From NCBI GenBank assembly GCA_900230115.1, contig LT907983.1, positions 2,542,001-2,606,000 of the forward strand: DNA of 64,000 bases. Direction: 5' to 3'. Source of the DNA: Spirosomataceae bacterium TFI 002. Lineage in GTDB: Bacteria; Bacteroidota; Bacteroidia; Cytophagales; Spirosomataceae. Below the pieces are notes generated by a model. It was not told the DNA's origin. It ran no database searches and saw nothing but the letters and a program-made list of their open reading frames with translations. Position numbers and translations under genes: made by a program. Within the stretch, counting starts at the first letter, position 1. Every line of letters starts with the position of its first letter. Positions 28,804 to 38,359 of the stretch are shown in pieces.

Positions 28804-29208
28804 ATGAAAACACGGAATATTGGAAAAAAAACTATTCGGAATGTGATTCGAGTAGACTTTTTATTGGCTTTTATTACTGGAATTGTAGGTGTTTTGTTTC
28901 ATAAACCTTTGGTAAATATTCTTGGTCTTTCAGCTCAATTTATTGTTGTAGTTTCAGTGTTTCATTTGCTTTACTCTTGCTATTCTGGTTTTTTGTTTTT
29001 TCAAAAAGTAATCAACAAGCGGCAGATAAGATTACTCATTTTTGCCAATTTGTTTTGGACCATTGTCAGCATCGTTCTTTTGATAATATATTGGAATTCG
29101 GCATTTGTATTAGGAAAAGCATTGTTAATAATACAAGTTTTAGTCCTCGGAGTATTATCATATTTTGAAGAAAAACAGCTTAGTGTTTCCCTACTGTGTG
29201 AAGATTAA
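28804..29208 (+). CDS. Small four-helix membrane protein, unknown
   Basis: 134 residues with four hydrophobic helices (near 18-38, 42-62, 78-98, 103-120) and a basic N-terminus (KTRNIGKKTIRN). I recognise no family. It lies between the divergent VWA gene and the ECF sigma gene, 36 bp before the latter, and may share its transcript. Confidence 0.65.
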   Translation: MKTRNIGKKTIRNVIRVDFLLAFITGIVGVLFHKPLVNILGLSAQFIVVVSVFHLLYSCYSGFLFFQKVINKRQIRLLIFANLFWTIVSIVLLIIYWNSAFVLGKALLIIQVLVLGVLSYFEEKQLSVSLLCED

Positions 29209-29243
29209 ACTTAACTTCGATTGTCTTTTGTAAAATAAATCAT

Positions 29244-29801
29244 TTGTTGTTCAGAATAACCAAAAATACAACCCAAAGCGAAGAAGCCTCTCTTGAACTA
29301 TATCGCAAGAAAGGAAGCTTAAAAGTGTTGGGGGATTTATATGCTCCTTATATGGAAATGGTTTTTGGCATTTGTTTGGGGTATCTCAAAGATCGAGGAA
29401 AGTCTGAAGATGCTGTGATGAGAATTTTTGAAAAGTTAATTATCGACTTAAGAAAACACGAAGTTGGCAATCTAAAAAGTTGGTTACACTCTGTAGCCCG
29501 TAATTTCTGTTTGATGGAATTGCGTAAAACTCAAAAGGAATTTATAATTGATCACGAAGTTTTTCAAGTTCCCATTATGGATTTTGATAATGAAGTGCAT
29601 CAAGAGAGTGAACTTCAGGCATTAGAGAATTGTACCGAAGCGTTAAAAAAAGAACAAAAAGAAGTGATTAACTTGTTTTACAAGGAGCAAAAAAGCTACG
29701 CTGAAATTTGTGAAGTCATAAACTTAGAAATGAAGAAAGTAAAGAGCTTGCTTCAAAATGCCCGCCGAATGTTGAAAATATGTATTGAAAAAAGTGTCTA
29801 A
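29244..29801 (+). CDS. ECF RNA polymerase sigma factor
   Basis: 185 residues. Region 2 (about 25-90) includes YLKDRGKSEDAVMRIFEKL and LKSWLHSVARNFCLMELRK. Region 4 (about 125-180) has LKKEQKEVINLFYKEQKSYAEICEVI and VKSLLQNARRML. The start is probably TTG at 29244, with no better ATG that keeps region 2 whole. The 3' end overlaps the anti-sigma gene by 17 bp, the usual way such pairs are coupled. The sigma probably drives its own cluster and perhaps the VWA gene. Confidence 0.9.
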   Translation: MLFRITKNTTQSEEASLELYRKKGSLKVLGDLYAPYMEMVFGICLGYLKDRGKSEDAVMRIFEKLIIDLRKHEVGNLKSWLHSVARNFCLMELRKTQKEFIIDHEVFQVPIMDFDNEVHQESELQALENCTEALKKEQKEVINLFYKEQKSYAEICEVINLEMKKVKSLLQNARRMLKICIEKSV

Positions 29802-30996
29802 AAATAATTTACATATCACCGAAGAAACAATTCAAGCGTACTTGGAAGGGCGGTTGAATACTCGGGATTCCAACCACCTTGAGCGTATGGCTCTTTCAGA
29901 CCAATATTTAAGCGACCGATTGGCTGGAGTTGAAGTTCAAAAGGATCTAGGTATTGATAAAGGAGCCGTGAACTCATCATTGTTGGCTAAATTAAATGAA
30001 CGCACACAAGGAAAGAAGAAAACAGGTATTTGGCTTAGGACAATTGGTATTGCAGCAACCTTATTTATAGTGGGAGGTTTTTCTTTCTTACTTTGGAAAA
30101 ATTTGTCTCCTCAAGAAGACTTGGCAATCCTTAAAGAAGCTGATAATCAACAGGAAACAGTAAATGCTGTACCTAAAGAAAGTAACTTAGAATATCAACA
30201 AGGTGAAGCCCCGGTTGTAGAAGAAAATAACAAAAAACTGGAGAAAATTATCTCAAAGAATGAAGTTAATGAACCTAATATTCAAGATTATGGCATTGTT
30301 GAAAAGTCGAATAAAGTAATTAGCTTAGATGAAGAGCAAGAGTTTGCAGAATTAAAAAGTCCTCCTAAAACAGAGAGAGTTAGGTCCGCTCATGCTCCCG
30401 TTGCTAAGTCTAAGTCTGCAGCAATGGCTGATGTGCAAAGTAGAGTTCATAATATTACTAAAGGAAAAGTAGAAGATGAGTTTGGTGATGCACTTCCTGG
30501 TGTAAGCGTAACAAACGTAACAATGGCTATTTCTAAATCAACTGATATAAATGGGGAATTTGAAATTCCAAGTGCTTCTGATTTAGACAAGTTGAGCTTA
30601 GAATATATTGGCTTTGAAGGTAAAACGATTGAGGTGGGTTCACTATCAAAAGGCCCTGTCGTTCTTATTCCTGATAATCAAGTACTAAGCGAAGTTGTTA
30701 TTCCTAAGGAGATTAAAGATCAAGCAGCTCAACCGAAAGAAGGCTGGAAAGTGCTGAACGAAGCAAGAAGGATTGATAGCGAAATCCAAGGACGGGTAAA
30801 TGTTTCATTTGACATTAGTCCGAACGGAAGCATGGAAAACATTAAAATCACCAAAAGCTTAAACGCAAAAAGTGATGCGGAAGCTTTGGAAGTACTCAGC
30901 AGGTTTAATAGTTGGACACCACAAATTGCTGATGGAAAACCCGTCAAAACTTCTCGAAAGCTTAGTTTTAAGTTTTTGAAAAAGAAAGAAAACTAA
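29785..30996 (+). CDS. Anti-sigma factor fused to carboxypeptidase-regulatory and TonB C-terminal domains
   Basis: 403 residues from TTG at 29785. A short cytoplasmic part (1-80; ITEETIQAYLEGRL) resembles anti-sigma N-termini and is followed by one membrane helix (about 85-105). A low-complexity acidic/Lys-rich periplasmic linker leads to a CarboxypepD_reg-like domain (about 228-290, KGKVEDEFGDALPGVSV). The last 85 residues resemble a TonB C-terminal domain (GRVNVSFDISPNGSMENIKI). The protein could tie sigma release to a signal at the outer membrane. The gene overlaps the sigma gene and ends 2 bp from the convergent TRAP permease gene. Confidence 0.8.
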   Translation: MKKVSKNNLHITEETIQAYLEGRLNTRDSNHLERMALSDQYLSDRLAGVEVQKDLGIDKGAVNSSLLAKLNERTQGKKKTGIWLRTIGIAATLFIVGGFSFLLWKNLSPQEDLAILKEADNQQETVNAVPKESNLEYQQGEAPVVEENNKKLEKIISKNEVNEPNIQDYGIVEKSNKVISLDEEQEFAELKSPPKTERVRSAHAPVAKSKSAAMADVQSRVHNITKGKVEDEFGDALPGVSVTNVTMAISKSTDINGEFEIPSASDLDKLSLEYIGFEGKTIEVGSLSKGPVVLIPDNQVLSEVVIPKEIKDQAAQPKEGWKVLNEARRIDSEIQGRVNVSFDISPNGSMENIKITKSLNAKSDAEALEVLSRFNSWTPQIADGKPVKTSRKLSFKFLKKKEN

Positions 30997-30998
30997 AC

Positions 30999-32276
30999 TT
31001 ACTCTATAAAAAGAGAGGGCAAAAACAGCGACAAACTTGGTAACAAAGTTACGAGTGAAAGGACTACTAAGCTTACAAAAAGAAATGGAAGGCTTGCCTT
31101 ACTCACTTTCATGAGTGGTACTTTTCCAATACTCGATGCCACGAATAAACAAACACCTACTGGTGGAGTCGTAAGTCCAATAATCAAATTAAGTACAGCG
31201 ATTACTGAAAAATGTATGGGGTCTACCCCAACTGATACAGCCACTTTAAGTAATATTGGAAATAGGATGAGTAAGGCAGCAACTGTTTCCATAAAGGTGC
31301 CCACAAAAATCAACAATATGTTTATGAGCAAAAGAACCATATACTTATTGGTAGTTAAGCCCAAAATCTCAATTGAAATGACCTGAGGGAGCCTTTCTGT
31401 AATTAATATCCAGCCAAATAGGTTGGCGAAACCTACCAGCACCATTAGTGAAGCGGAGGTTTGCATGGAGTCCAAAATCACCACTTGAAGTTTCTTGAAA
31501 TTGATCTTTTTATAAACAAAACGACCAATTATATACGCATACACAACAGCAATAATTGACGCTTCAGTGGGAGTAAATAACCCACCAATGATTCCGTAAA
31601 GAATTATAACAGTCATCAAAAGTGCCCAAAAAGTATCTTTGAAACTTTTGAAAACCTCAACTATTGTACTTCTTTTTGCTTTAGGGTAATTACGCTTTTT
31701 TGAGATATAGAAGGCCATTAGCATAAAGCCGAAACCGAGCAAAAACCCAGGAACAGCACCAGCCAAAAACAATTTTCCAATAGAAAGTCCACTAAGTGTT
31801 GCGGCTATAATCATAGGAACGCTAGGTGGAATAATTGGGCCTACTGTAGAAGATGCAGCTGTAACAGCACAAGAAAACTCTTCGTCGTACCCTTCTTTAT
31901 TCATTGCAGGAATCATTACTGACCCAATACTCGCCGTATCAGACACCGCTGTACCAGAAATTCCTGCAAAAATCATTGAGGCTCCGATATTTGCCAAAGA
32001 AAGCCCTCCGCGAATATGTCCTAATAAATGGTTGCAAAAATCTACAATCTTAGCAGTGAGTCCACCTTGATTCATGAGGTTTCCTGCTAGAATGAATCCT
32101 GGTACACTGAGCAATACGAAAACATCAATTCCCGAATACATTTTCATGGGAACGATAATAAGTGGAACCCCTTTCCCTACAATATATACCAGACAAGATA
32201 GACCAAGGGCAAAAGCAATAGGAAAACGAAAAAGTATGGCCAATATAAAAACCGCAAAAACGACTATCAATATCAT
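30999..32276 (-). CDS. dctM: TRAP transporter large permease (DctM)
   Basis: 425 residues, about 12 membrane helices, the transport subunit of a sodium-driven TRAP importer. MYSGIDVFVLLSVPGFILAG and ASSTVGPIIPPSVPMI are hallmark segments. It overlaps the small permease by 4 bp. The three TRAP genes lie downstream of xylan genes on the same strand, so a sugar acid such as a uronate from xylan side chains is a reasonable substrate guess. Confidence 0.95.
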   Translation of the reverse strand: MILIVVFAVFILAILFRFPIAFALGLSCLVYIVGKGVPLIIVPMKMYSGIDVFVLLSVPGFILAGNLMNQGGLTAKIVDFCNHLLGHIRGGLSLANIGASMIFAGISGTAVSDTASIGSVMIPAMNKEGYDEEFSCAVTAASSTVGPIIPPSVPMIIAATLSGLSIGKLFLAGAVPGFLLGFGFMLMAFYISKKRNYPKAKRSTIVEVFKSFKDTFWALLMTVIILYGIIGGLFTPTEASIIAVVYAYIIGRFVYKKINFKKLQVVILDSMQTSASLMVLVGFANLFGWILITERLPQVISIEILGLTTNKYMVLLLINILLIFVGTFMETVAALLILFPILLKVAVSVGVDPIHFSVIAVLNLIIGLTTPPVGVCLFVASSIGKVPLMKVSKASLPFLFVSLVVLSLVTLLPSLSLFLPSLFIE

Positions 32277-32719
32277 TTTAGATCTTTAAAAATTTTCAAA
32301 ATATCGATAATAGCAAAGAAGCAGATAGAAGCAGCCATGATAAACATACTAAAGAATGCAATGGACATGCTAATCTTCATGCTTGGAGATTTTTCGGGAA
32401 TGCCTAATTGAACAAACTTGAAAGAGGCATAGCTCATAAGGGTGAACAACAAAACAATTCCTACGTAAATAAGAACCATCAGAACTTTTTGGCTTCGAAG
32501 ATTCATATTATCATAAAATAACTCTAGGTAGACGTAATAATTGTTTTTTAAGGCTAATCCAGCCGCAAAAGACATTGTGTAAATAAAGAAAAGCCGGGAG
32601 GCTTCTTCTGTCCATGCTGGAGTATTGTCCATGAAAAAGCGGGCATAAATCTGTAGCAATACACTTGCAACTAAAAGATAAGTGCTGATGATTGTACCGT
32701 ATTTCAAGAAACGTGTCAT
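32273..32719 (-). CDS. dctQ: TRAP transporter small permease (DctQ)
   Basis: 148 residues with four membrane helices, the DctQ pattern. Typical features are the amphipathic segment NTPAWTEEASRLFFIYTMSF and the conserved WTEE motif. Both ends overlap neighbours by 4 bp, so synthesis of the three subunits is coupled. Confidence 0.92.
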   Translation of the reverse strand: MTRFLKYGTIISTYLLVASVLLQIYARFFMDNTPAWTEEASRLFFIYTMSFAAGLALKNNYYVYLELFYDNMNLRSQKVLMVLIYVGIVLLFTLMSYASFKFVQLGIPEKSPSMKISMSIAFFSMFIMAASICFFAIIDILKIFKDLK

Positions 32720-33690
32720 TTCTTTTGGCTTAATTTAATTTCCCTGTAAACTTCTTTCATTTCTGAAGTCAGGCTTTCATAAATCCCTTTCTCACATTTT
32801 GCTGCGAAAAGTGACTTATCGACTTCTATAATTTCCATTCCATTTGACCTAAGCACATCTTTAATTTTAGCTTCATTTTTTAAGAAAAGGTCATGTTCAT
32901 AAACTTGCATGTCTATGGCTGCATCCAAAACTAATTTTTGTAGATCAGCGGGTAGTCGTTGAAATTGTTTTTCCCCAATTACGGGATAACTCCAACTCAT
33001 CACGTGTTCGGTAAGCGTTACATATTTTTGTACTTCTTGTAGACCTGCATTCAAAATCATATCGAATGAGTTCTCTTGTGCATCAATAGTCCCTTGTTGC
33101 AAAGCTGTGAAAATCTCTGAATATGCCATTGGAGTTGGTTTTGCTCCCATTGCAGCCCATGCGGTTACAAATGACGGCACATTGGGAACGCGTACAATGA
33201 GTCCCTTTAGATCTTCAGGAGTATGAATGGGTTTATTCGAAGTGAGATGCCTTGGCCCACGCAAAAAGTAAGTTAATGGACGTAACTGAGTTTCGTCGAT
33301 CATTGCTTGCTCAATTCTTTTACCTACAGGTCCAGTAATGAGCTGTTTGAGCTCTTCGTCACTGTTGATCAAATATGGCAATTCACAAAAAGTCGCGATA
33401 TCAGACCAATTGCTTAATAAAGATCCAGTTAGGGTCATGTCAATCACATTTGCTTGAATTAACCGAATGGACTCTATTTCCTTTGCTAATTGCTCCGAGT
33501 GGTATACTTCGAGCTTCATTCTACCATTGGAGCGGTCTTCGATTAATTCACCAAAATGTTCAAAGGCTTTGGACCAAATATGATCTTCATTTACAAATAA
33601 GCTTGCCCTTAGTAGAAAGTCAGGTTCTTTTGGGGCTTTGCAGCCTAAAAAGAGGATAAATGCCAGTAAAAGAAAGCGTTTAGACTTCAT
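32716..33690 (-). CDS. dctP: TRAP substrate-binding protein (DctP), lipoprotein
   Basis: 324 residues. The signal ends in LFLGC, so the protein is probably lipid-anchored. The mature part matches DctP: VPNVPSFVTAWAAMGAKPTP holds the arginine region that binds the substrate carboxylate, and MAYSEIFTALQQGTIDAQEN is a strongly conserved stretch. It binds the solute in the periplasm and delivers it to DctQM. It lies 64 bp downstream of the GH43 gene, so it may belong to the xylan operon. Confidence 0.95.
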   Translation of the reverse strand: MKSKRFLLLAFILFLGCKAPKEPDFLLRASLFVNEDHIWSKAFEHFGELIEDRSNGRMKLEVYHSEQLAKEIESIRLIQANVIDMTLTGSLLSNWSDIATFCELPYLINSDEELKQLITGPVGKRIEQAMIDETQLRPLTYFLRGPRHLTSNKPIHTPEDLKGLIVRVPNVPSFVTAWAAMGAKPTPMAYSEIFTALQQGTIDAQENSFDMILNAGLQEVQKYVTLTEHVMSWSYPVIGEKQFQRLPADLQKLVLDAAIDMQVYEHDLFLKNEAKIKDVLRSNGMEIIEVDKSLFAAKCEKGIYESLTSEMKEVYREIKLSQKK

Positions 33691-33753
33691 ACGATATACT
33701 AATATAGTTTTTTCGTAGATGCTAAAACAAACTATTACATAGATTTTAAATTA

Positions 33754-34785
33754 TTAAGTATATGGCTTAATCGTTTCAATCGTCCCATCTTCTAAATGAA
33801 CAAGTTTTGCCATTTTTACACTTCGCAAGTGTGTTACTCCTTTTGATAAGCTGGAGTCATGGTAAAATAAATACCAATCTTTTTCGACTTTACAAATAGA
33901 ATGATGTGAAGTCCAACCAACTACGGGTTCCAAAATTAGTCCTTGATAGGTAAATGGCCCATATGGATTGTCTCCTGTGGCATAGCAAATGAAATGAGTA
34001 TCTCCCGTAGAGTATGAGAAGTAGTATTTCCCATTATGCTTGTGCATCCATGCAGCTTCAAAAAATCTCCTGTCAGCATCACCATTCAAAAGCGGTTTTC
34101 CTTCTTCATCCAAAATAACAAGGTCTTTTGCTTTATGCTCAAACTGTAATAAGTCATCCGTCATTTTTGCCACTTTGGGGCATAGTGCGGGTTCACTATC
34201 TTCAGGTAAGTGAGCTAGTGGGCCTTCTCCTTCCGACTTAAAAACACCCTCTCTCCACCTTTGTAATTGACCACCCCATATTCCACCAAAGTACATGTAG
34301 TAGGCCCCGTCATCGTCTTTGAAAACAGCCGGGTCAATTGAAAAGCTGTCTTTTATTGGTTCTGGTTGTGGTACGAAAGGACCAACCGGAGAATCACTGA
34401 TAGCGACACCAATTTTAAAAATACCATCATAACCCTTAGCTGGAAAAAAAAGATAATATTTTCCATCCTTTTCGTTTGCGTCTGGTGCCCACATTTGCTT
34501 TTCTGCCCACGGGACATCACTCACGTGTAAAGCAACTCCATGGTCGTGAGCCGCACTATCGATTGAATCGAGTGAGATAACATGGTAGTCCTCCATTGCA
34601 AAGTGACTTCCGAGGTCATCAAATGGGATATTGGCTTCTACATCATGTGATGGATATATGTAAATCTTTCCATCAAAATAATGTGCAGATGGGTCTGCTG
34701 TATAAATATGTTTTACAAGTGGCTGTGAAACCGCTCGTTTATTTAGTTCATCAAAATCTAAATGGTCAATATTAACCTCGGGCAT
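33754..34785 (-). CDS. Glycoside hydrolase family 43 (cytoplasmic xylosidase/arabinofuranosidase)
   Basis: 343 residues forming one five-bladed propeller, with no signal peptide, so cytoplasmic. The three acidic catalytic residues can be placed: D31 in TADPSAHYFDG (base), D151 in FSIDPAVFKDDDG, and E243 in FFEAAWMHK (acid). It probably trims xylo- or arabinoxylo-oligosaccharides brought in by the neighbouring symporter. The exact activity (beta-xylosidase or alpha-L-arabinofuranosidase) cannot be told from sequence alone. Confidence 0.93.
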   Translation of the reverse strand: MPEVNIDHLDFDELNKRAVSQPLVKHIYTADPSAHYFDGKIYIYPSHDVEANIPFDDLGSHFAMEDYHVISLDSIDSAAHDHGVALHVSDVPWAEKQMWAPDANEKDGKYYLFFPAKGYDGIFKIGVAISDSPVGPFVPQPEPIKDSFSIDPAVFKDDDGAYYMYFGGIWGGQLQRWREGVFKSEGEGPLAHLPEDSEPALCPKVAKMTDDLLQFEHKAKDLVILDEEGKPLLNGDADRRFFEAAWMHKHNGKYYFSYSTGDTHFICYATGDNPYGPFTYQGLILEPVVGWTSHHSICKVEKDWYLFYHDSSLSKGVTHLRSVKMAKLVHLEDGTIETIKPYT

Positions 34786-34827
34786 GAAAACAGTTTTTTA
34801 TTATTATAAAAATGAGTTTGATTGGTT

Positions 34828-36249
34828 TTAGGCCAATCTTCTTTCTTTTAATTCGGCTTCTAACTTGAGCTCCATGCTTTTATTAATTTTATAAAAAAAC
34901 AAGAGTCCAACTGCTATTAAAAAAGGAATGGCTGGGAATATGCTTACAAGAAGTTTTATACCGTTTATCGTTTCAGCAGATTGGGCAACTTCAGAGCTTG
35001 GCTGATAGTTAAATATTCCAAGAATCATTGTTAAAAGAGAACTTCCAATACTGAGGCCTCCCTTCAAACCAACCATCATTGCTGAGAATATGATAGCAGT
35101 TGCTCTTCTATTGTTTTTCCATTCGGAATAATCTGCAACATCGGCAATCATTGTCCATAAAATAGGGGTGCTTATTCCATAGAAAAACATGTGCAGGATT
35201 TGTGATCCAAATATCAGCCCAATTGATTGTGGTGGATAAAAGTAGAATACAATAATGAATAGTGTAGATATAAAAAGGGATGCTCCAAATACGTTTCTTT
35301 TTCCGTATTTGTCAGCGAGATTTTTGGAAAGCATTATACCAATAAGACCTATTAAAATACCACCTCCATTGAATACCCCTAATCCCATTGAAATGTCATT
35401 TTCAAAAGCAGGCAAGAATGCTTTCATTGGTTCCAGAAAGCTGGTTAGTTGCTCCTTGTCGACATAATTTTCGAAGTAATAGACATAAGAGCCACCCTTC
35501 ATTGCGAGTGTTACAAACACCAGTGTTGTAATCACCAACATGATAATCCAAGGAACATTCTTGAACAGATCGCTCAAATCTTCTTTCAAGGTAGACTTCT
35601 GTTCTGGCTTAGGAATTACACGCTCTTTAGTCGTAAAGAAAGTAATCAAAAGCAAAATGGTGCCTACAATGGCCAAAATGGTCATGACTTTTTCAATACC
35701 TAAAGCTTTATCTCCATTTCCAGCTTTTATGATCAGGTTGTACATAAAAACTTGAACAAAAAATTGCGAAAACATTACAGCAACAAAACGATAAGCCGAC
35801 ATGCTATTTCGTTCAGCCATATCACCCGTTATTACACCACTCAATGCAGAGTAGGGCAGGTTGTTTGCGGCATAAAGCAATAGTAGCAGACTATACGTGA
35901 TCACTGCGTAAAAGACTTTTCCTTGATACGAAAAGTCTGGGGTGCTAAATGCGAGTAAGGCCGCTATTCCAAGTGGAAGGGCTGTCCATAAAATCCAAGG
36001 CCTAAACTTACCCCAGCGGGTGCTTGTTCTATCCGCTATTGCACCCATTACAGGATTAAAAACAAATGCAGCGAACAACCCGACAAAGAGTGTTACCAAA
36101 GTAGCATCTTCTGGCTTTAAGCCGTAAATGTCCGTATAAAAGTAAGCGAGATAGGTTACCAAGGTTTGAAAAACCAAATTGGCAGCTAAGTCTCCTAGGC
36201 TATATCCAACCTTCTCAAGAACAGACAACTTATGTGATACTACTTTCAT
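34828..36249 (-). CDS. GPH-family sugar:cation symporter (xyloside/oligosaccharide importer)
   Basis: 473 residues, about 12 membrane helices, of the glycoside-pentoside-hexuronide family (MelB/XynP-like MFS). Diagnostic segments are KVGYSLGDLAANLVFQ at the N-terminus, NPVMGAIADRTSTRWGKFRPW after helix 2 and WTMIADVADYSEWKNNRRATA. Its place between GH10 and GH43 genes suggests it imports xylo-oligosaccharides made by the xylanase. It lies 18 bp from the xylanase stop and 42 bp from the GH43 start. Confidence 0.94.
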   Translation of the reverse strand: MKVVSHKLSVLEKVGYSLGDLAANLVFQTLVTYLAYFYTDIYGLKPEDATLVTLFVGLFAAFVFNPVMGAIADRTSTRWGKFRPWILWTALPLGIAALLAFSTPDFSYQGKVFYAVITYSLLLLLYAANNLPYSALSGVITGDMAERNSMSAYRFVAVMFSQFFVQVFMYNLIIKAGNGDKALGIEKVMTILAIVGTILLLITFFTTKERVIPKPEQKSTLKEDLSDLFKNVPWIIMLVITTLVFVTLAMKGGSYVYYFENYVDKEQLTSFLEPMKAFLPAFENDISMGLGVFNGGGILIGLIGIMLSKNLADKYGKRNVFGASLFISTLFIIVFYFYPPQSIGLIFGSQILHMFFYGISTPILWTMIADVADYSEWKNNRRATAIIFSAMMVGLKGGLSIGSSLLTMILGIFNYQPSSEVAQSAETINGIKLLVSIFPAIPFLIAVGLLFFYKINKSMELKLEAELKERRLA

Positions 36250-36267
36250 TTTGTTTCGATTAAAAGT

Positions 36268-37371
36268 TTACTGAGCTTTTTTTAAATTCATGACAGCGTC
36301 GTACGCTTTTTTAGGAGCATAGTTTCTATCAAATAGTAATGGGTAGTTAGTCCTATCTTTAATTGGCCAATTATTTAACCAAGAGTGTCCGTCGTTTACA
36401 CCCCAAAATGTAACTCTACTTATTTTGTCTTTATGCTTTAAAAACAACTTAAACAGACTTTCGTAGCTGTCTGCTAGTTTTTGACTAGCGTCTTCGGGTA
36501 AGCCATCAGTATATGGATTCATAAATGGGCTGCCTTCGAAGTTTTGGTTTACGTCTGCTCCTTTGAGGTCCCAAGGGTTGGGTAGCACCGTAAGGTCCAA
36601 CTCTGTAAACATCACCTTTAATCCTAAGTCATGATATGCCAAAATACTTTTTTCAATCTCATTTAATGGTAAGCCATTGATACTCCAGTGACCTTGAATA
36701 CCTACTCCATCAATTCGAACCCCGGCCGCTTTTAGCATTTTAACTAACTCTATGGTTCCTGCTCTTTTTTGAGGCTGTTCATTATTATAATCGTTGTAAT
36801 ATAATTCAGATGATGGCGAAGCCTCTTGGGCTAGCTTGAAAGCATCAACTAAGTATTGCTCTCCAAGCTTTTCAAAAAAGATGGAGTTTCTATAAGTCCC
36901 GTCTTCATTAAGTGCTTCATTAACAACATCCCACCCCATTACTTTTCCTTCATATCGACCAGCTACTGTAGAAATGTGATTTTTCATAAATAGTCGTAGT
37001 GAATCTGGGCTTATCGATTCTTTAATAAAAGGAGAAAGTTGGCTGTGCCATACGAGTGTATGACCAACTATAGGTATCCCATTTTTTTCACCTAGTGCTA
37101 TCACTTTGTCCGACATCGTAAAGTTATACTCATCCCAACCTGAATGAATCACTTCACTTTTCATTACATTTTCTGGCGTAATCACTGCAAATTGATCTGC
37201 AATCAATTTGTTTGCTAATGGGTTTGTCTCGTTTAAATGATCGTTACCCACAGCAGTTCCTACTAAGAAGTCATTTTTAAATTCGGACTTTAGAGATGGG
37301 GTTTCTTTTTCTACTTGTTGACATCCTGAAAGTGCAAGGATGGTGACGCCTATTAGTGATATTCTAAGCAT
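36268..37371 (-). CDS. GH10 endo-1,4-beta-xylanase, lipoprotein
   Basis: 367 residues from the ATG at 37371. An upstream in-frame ATG at 37413 would spoil the signal peptide, so I prefer the shorter form, in which LALSGC gives a lipobox with Cys17. The GH10 barrel has acid/base E152 in WDVVNEAL and nucleophile E257 in FTELDLT (numbered from this start), plus VVGHTLVWHSQ-like and GIQGHW motifs. It cleaves the xylan backbone at the cell surface or in the periplasm. It is first in a leftward operon and is divergent from the NrtR-like regulator. Confidence 0.94.
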   Translation of the reverse strand: MLRISLIGVTILALSGCQQVEKETPSLKSEFKNDFLVGTAVGNDHLNETNPLANKLIADQFAVITPENVMKSEVIHSGWDEYNFTMSDKVIALGEKNGIPIVGHTLVWHSQLSPFIKESISPDSLRLFMKNHISTVAGRYEGKVMGWDVVNEALNEDGTYRNSIFFEKLGEQYLVDAFKLAQEASPSSELYYNDYNNEQPQKRAGTIELVKMLKAAGVRIDGVGIQGHWSINGLPLNEIEKSILAYHDLGLKVMFTELDLTVLPNPWDLKGADVNQNFEGSPFMNPYTDGLPEDASQKLADSYESLFKLFLKHKDKISRVTFWGVNDGHSWLNNWPIKDRTNYPLLFDRNYAPKKAYDAVMNLKKAQ

Positions 37372-37397
37372 AATTTTTCGGTTCAATTTGATACTTA

Positions 37398-37447
37398 TGG
37401 TAAATAGTACCACAAGATAATGTTAAATTCTCTATTTCTAAGAATTT
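37398..37447. promoter_or_regulatory. Candidate operators between xylanase and NrtR-like regulator
   Basis: Two inverted repeats lie in the divergent spacer: TGGTA-aatag-TACCA (37398-37412, 5-bp arms) and AAATTCT-9 bases-AGAATTT (37425-37431 and 37441-37447, 7-bp arms). Either could bind the regulator encoded to the right. This is inferred from position and symmetry; no consensus is claimed. Confidence 0.4.
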
Positions 37448-37541
37448 TTTGTAGTTTAAGTTGTTTAATTGATAAGTCAGTTTCAAAAAAGTACTTAAAT
37501 TTAAAGATTGGTAAGAGGGGCACATTAACAATAAATTAGTT

Positions 37542-38228
37542 TTGAGTTTATCAAGTAAAAGTATTGAGGCACTTTCTATAGATTGTGTCATATTTGGTTT
37601 TAAAGGAGCAGAACTATCGGTTCTGTTAGTTAATCATGGCACTGGACCTACTCGTGGACAATGGGCTCTGCCAGGAAGCTGGATAAACTACAAAGAGAGT
37701 TTGGAATCTGCCGCAAACAGGATACTTTCTTCTCAAACATCTGTTAGCAATATTTACCTAGACCAATTTAGGACTTATGGAGATGTTGACCGTTTTCCTG
37801 AAAGGAGAGTAATTACAGTCGCATACTATGCTTTGGTTAATAGCGATAATTTTGAATTAAAGCCGGGTGCATCCATGTCCAAAGCTCAATGGTTTAAGAT
37901 TTCGGAAATGCCTAAGATGCCTTTTGATCATCAATTTATTTGGAGGGATTGCTTCCAATTTCTAAAACATAAAGTATTACACGAACCTATAGGGTTTAAC
38001 TTATTACCCACAAAATTCACATTACTTCAGCTTCTTTCTCTGTATGAGGCGATTCTGGAAACAAAGCTTGATAAGTCAAATTTTAGAAAGAAATTTCTAA
38101 AGATGGATTTATTAATTGATACAAAAGAAGTTCAAAAACAAGTTTCTCATAGGGCTGCAAAGCTATACCGGTTTGATGAAGGAAATTATAATCGCTTGTT
38201 AGAAAAAGGCTTTAATTTTGAAGTATAG
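37542..38228 (+). CDS. NrtR/AraR-like Nudix-fold transcriptional regulator
   Basis: 228 residues: a Nudix-like domain (about 8-140) and a C-terminal winged helix (about 150-225, PTKFTLLQLLSLYEAIL and FRKKFLKMDLL). The Nudix box is degenerate: after GSWINYKE the glutamate cluster REUXEE is replaced by NRILSSQT, so hydrolase activity is unlikely. This matches the NrtR-type sugar regulators of Bacteroidota such as AraR, which bind sugars. Divergent orientation from the xylan operon suggests it controls that operon. The start is probably TTG at 37542. Confidence 0.88.
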   Translation: MSLSSKSIEALSIDCVIFGFKGAELSVLLVNHGTGPTRGQWALPGSWINYKESLESAANRILSSQTSVSNIYLDQFRTYGDVDRFPERRVITVAYYALVNSDNFELKPGASMSKAQWFKISEMPKMPFDHQFIWRDCFQFLKHKVLHEPIGFNLLPTKFTLLQLLSLYEAILETKLDKSNFRKKFLKMDLLIDTKEVQKQVSHRAAKLYRFDEGNYNRLLEKGFNFEV

Positions 38229-38359
38229 TTAACTATTTTAACGGTTAGCATTCGCTACTTTCTTCTTTTACAAAAACATAAATAAGAGTTCATTCAGGCT
38301 TCTCAGCAATTAAGTGAAGTCCTTCTTAATACTACAGTTTGTACCATTCTTTTTAATTC

